Position numbers and translations under genes: made by a program. Below the pieces are notes generated by a model. It was not told where the DNA came from, did not search any database, and saw only the letters and a program-made list of their open reading frames with translations. From contig CAYULA010000056.1 of NCBI GenBank assembly GCA_964445525.1, forward strand, positions 1-22,382: DNA of 22,382 nt, given 5' to 3'. Numbering within the stretch: position 1 is the stretch's first letter; every line of letters begins with the position of its first letter. The DNA comes from Penumbrarchaeum sp964445525. Lineage in GTDB: Archaea > Thermoplasmatota > Penumbrarchaeia > Penumbrarchaeales > Penumbrarchaeaceae. Positions 21,547 through 22,382 of the stretch are shown piece by piece.

Positions 21547-22382
21547 TCACATGAAGGAGACACCGCAGCTTGGACATGTCTCCATGGATTGGTCAACCTT
21601 CTCCCCGCATATCGGGCATTCGAGTTCTATATCGAACTCCATCCCGCAGTTGGGACATTCGGTATCCGTCGGTTCCAGGGCAGTGTTGCAGTGGGGGCAG
21701 GTCTCTCCTACAACGGTTTCAGAAACCTCGATGTCCTCCACTCCTTCAGAGATTGGGGGAGCAATATCCATCCCCTCCGTCTCCATCTCCCCCTCGGAAT
21801 CCATCTCCTCCTCTTCTTCCTCCATCATATCCTCATCTTCGGGAAGCTCTCCTTCAAGAGAGGGCTCTTCCATGCCGGGAAGGTCCTCTCCTTCGGGTTC
21901 AAGCACCTCGGTTTCCTCTTCCTCTTCGAGGTCCTCTTCTTCCTCCCCGCCCTTCTTCATCATGACAATTACCACGACAATTATGATAAGGACAAGGATT
22001 GCAATGACTATGATCACGATGGGGCTTATTCCACCATCGTCATCGTCTTTCTCCTCGATCTCGACATCAATGGTCCTGACGGATTCACCGCCTTTGTCAT
22101 CGGATACCGTGATTGTGAAGGTATAGGTACCGGCTTCCAGATCTTCGGGTCCCGAAACAGAACTGCCCTCGGCTGTCCAGTTGGATCCCGCCAGGGTCCA
22201 GGTAAAGGTAAGAGGATCGTTGTCCGAATCCTCCGCGGCAACCTGAAGATCGAAGCTCTCGCCCGTTTTTACCTTGTCTAGAGGCCCCATCACGTTGCTT
22301 ATTGACGGGTCCTCGTTGATCCATTGGGTCCCGGGGATCAGAGGCTCGGGATCCCTCTCGTCGGGGATATTGTCACCGTCAT
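21547..22382 (-). CDS. Membrane-anchored surface protein with PKD-like domain and cytoplasmic zinc ribbons, 5'-truncated by window
   Basis: The frame stays open to the right edge, so the N terminus lies outside; 277 residues are visible. They begin with DGDNIPDERDPEP, the end of a TSP3-like calcium repeat. A PKD/cadherin-like module follows (DSDNDPLTFTWTLAGSNWT, then AGTYTFTITVSDDKGGESV), then one membrane helix (SPIVIIVIAILVLIIIVVVI). A very acidic Glu/Asp linker of about 75 residues comes next. The C terminus has two zinc ribbons: C-P-H-C...C-P-N-C and C-P-I-C...C-P-S-C, ending V-S-F-M. Topology places the zinc ribbons in the cytoplasm. The sequence supports a protein linking the outside to a cytoplasmic binding module. 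It has the same strand and style as the gene at 19390-21417. Confidence 0.88.
   Translation of the reverse strand, partial: DGDNIPDERDPEPLIPGTQWINEDPSISNVMGPLDKVKTGESFDLQVAAEDSDNDPLTFTWTLAGSNWTAEGSSVSGPEDLEAGTYTFTITVSDDKGGESVRTIDVEIEEKDDDDGGISPIVIIVIAILVLIIIVVVIVMMKKGGEEEEDLEEEEETEVLEPEGEDLPGMEEPSLEGELPEDEDMMEEEEEEMDSEGEMETEGMDIAPPISEGVEDIEVSETVVGETCPHCNTALEPTDTECPNCGMEFDIELECPICGEKVDQSMETCPSCGVSFM

Overview
The window is archaeal and most likely from a member of the Thermoplasmatota. Archaeal markers include a Nep1 rRNA methyltransferase, an archaeal translin, a SepRS-family class II tRNA synthetase, a KaiC-like ATPase and an archaeal coiled-coil protein. TATA-like boxes lie about 20-30 nt before several starts, some of which look leaderless. 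Cell-surface proteins are anchored by a single C-terminal membrane helix. Arginine is written mostly AGG/AGA, and the one tRNA present reads AGG. The phylum is inferred from gene content, not from a marker tree.

Layout. 1-1230 is an AT-rich accessory patch: a ribbon-helix-helix antitoxin-like gene leaving the left edge with a palindromic operator candidate, a winged-helix gene overlapping a tiny AbrB/MazE-type gene, and three decayed copies of one short repeat. 1231-3942 (minus) is a large membrane-anchored surface protein. 4064-6807 is a tight operon: KaiC-like ATPase, FtsX permease, LolD/MacB-type ATPase and a second FtsX permease. The KaiC-like gene seems to use a CUG start. 6870-8549 is a soluble GAF-PAS histidine kinase. 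8580-13896 is an information-processing block on the plus strand: translin, SepRS-like synthetase, RecJ, HAD phosphatase, Nep1. 13893-14792 (minus) is a coiled-coil protein. 14968-17288 holds a short stomatin, a winged-helix protein with three TerB/EF-hand-like repeats, a PRC-barrel protein and a small zinc protein.

At 17353 a tRNA-Arg(CCU) is followed by a tandem array built on its own 3' end (17/18-nt identical repeats, exact 119-nt period). Next comes an unusually AT-rich membrane-anchored beta-propeller gene (17809-18951, minus), which together look like an integration site with acquired DNA. The 438-nt gap at 18952-19389 holds a strong candidate small RNA and a second hairpin cluster. 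The right end has two more surface proteins (minus): one with TSP3-like Ca-binding repeats and a long Gln/Pro-rich cytoplasmic tail, the other with cytoplasmic zinc ribbons and cut by the window edge.

The most interesting items are: (1) the SepRS homologue, whose catalytic motifs are intact but which lacks several residues that recognise phosphoserine in known SepRS, suggesting a paralogue with another substrate; (2) the tRNA-3'-end array with conserved hairpins; (3) the candidate structured RNA at 19098-19200; (4) the CUG start at 4064.
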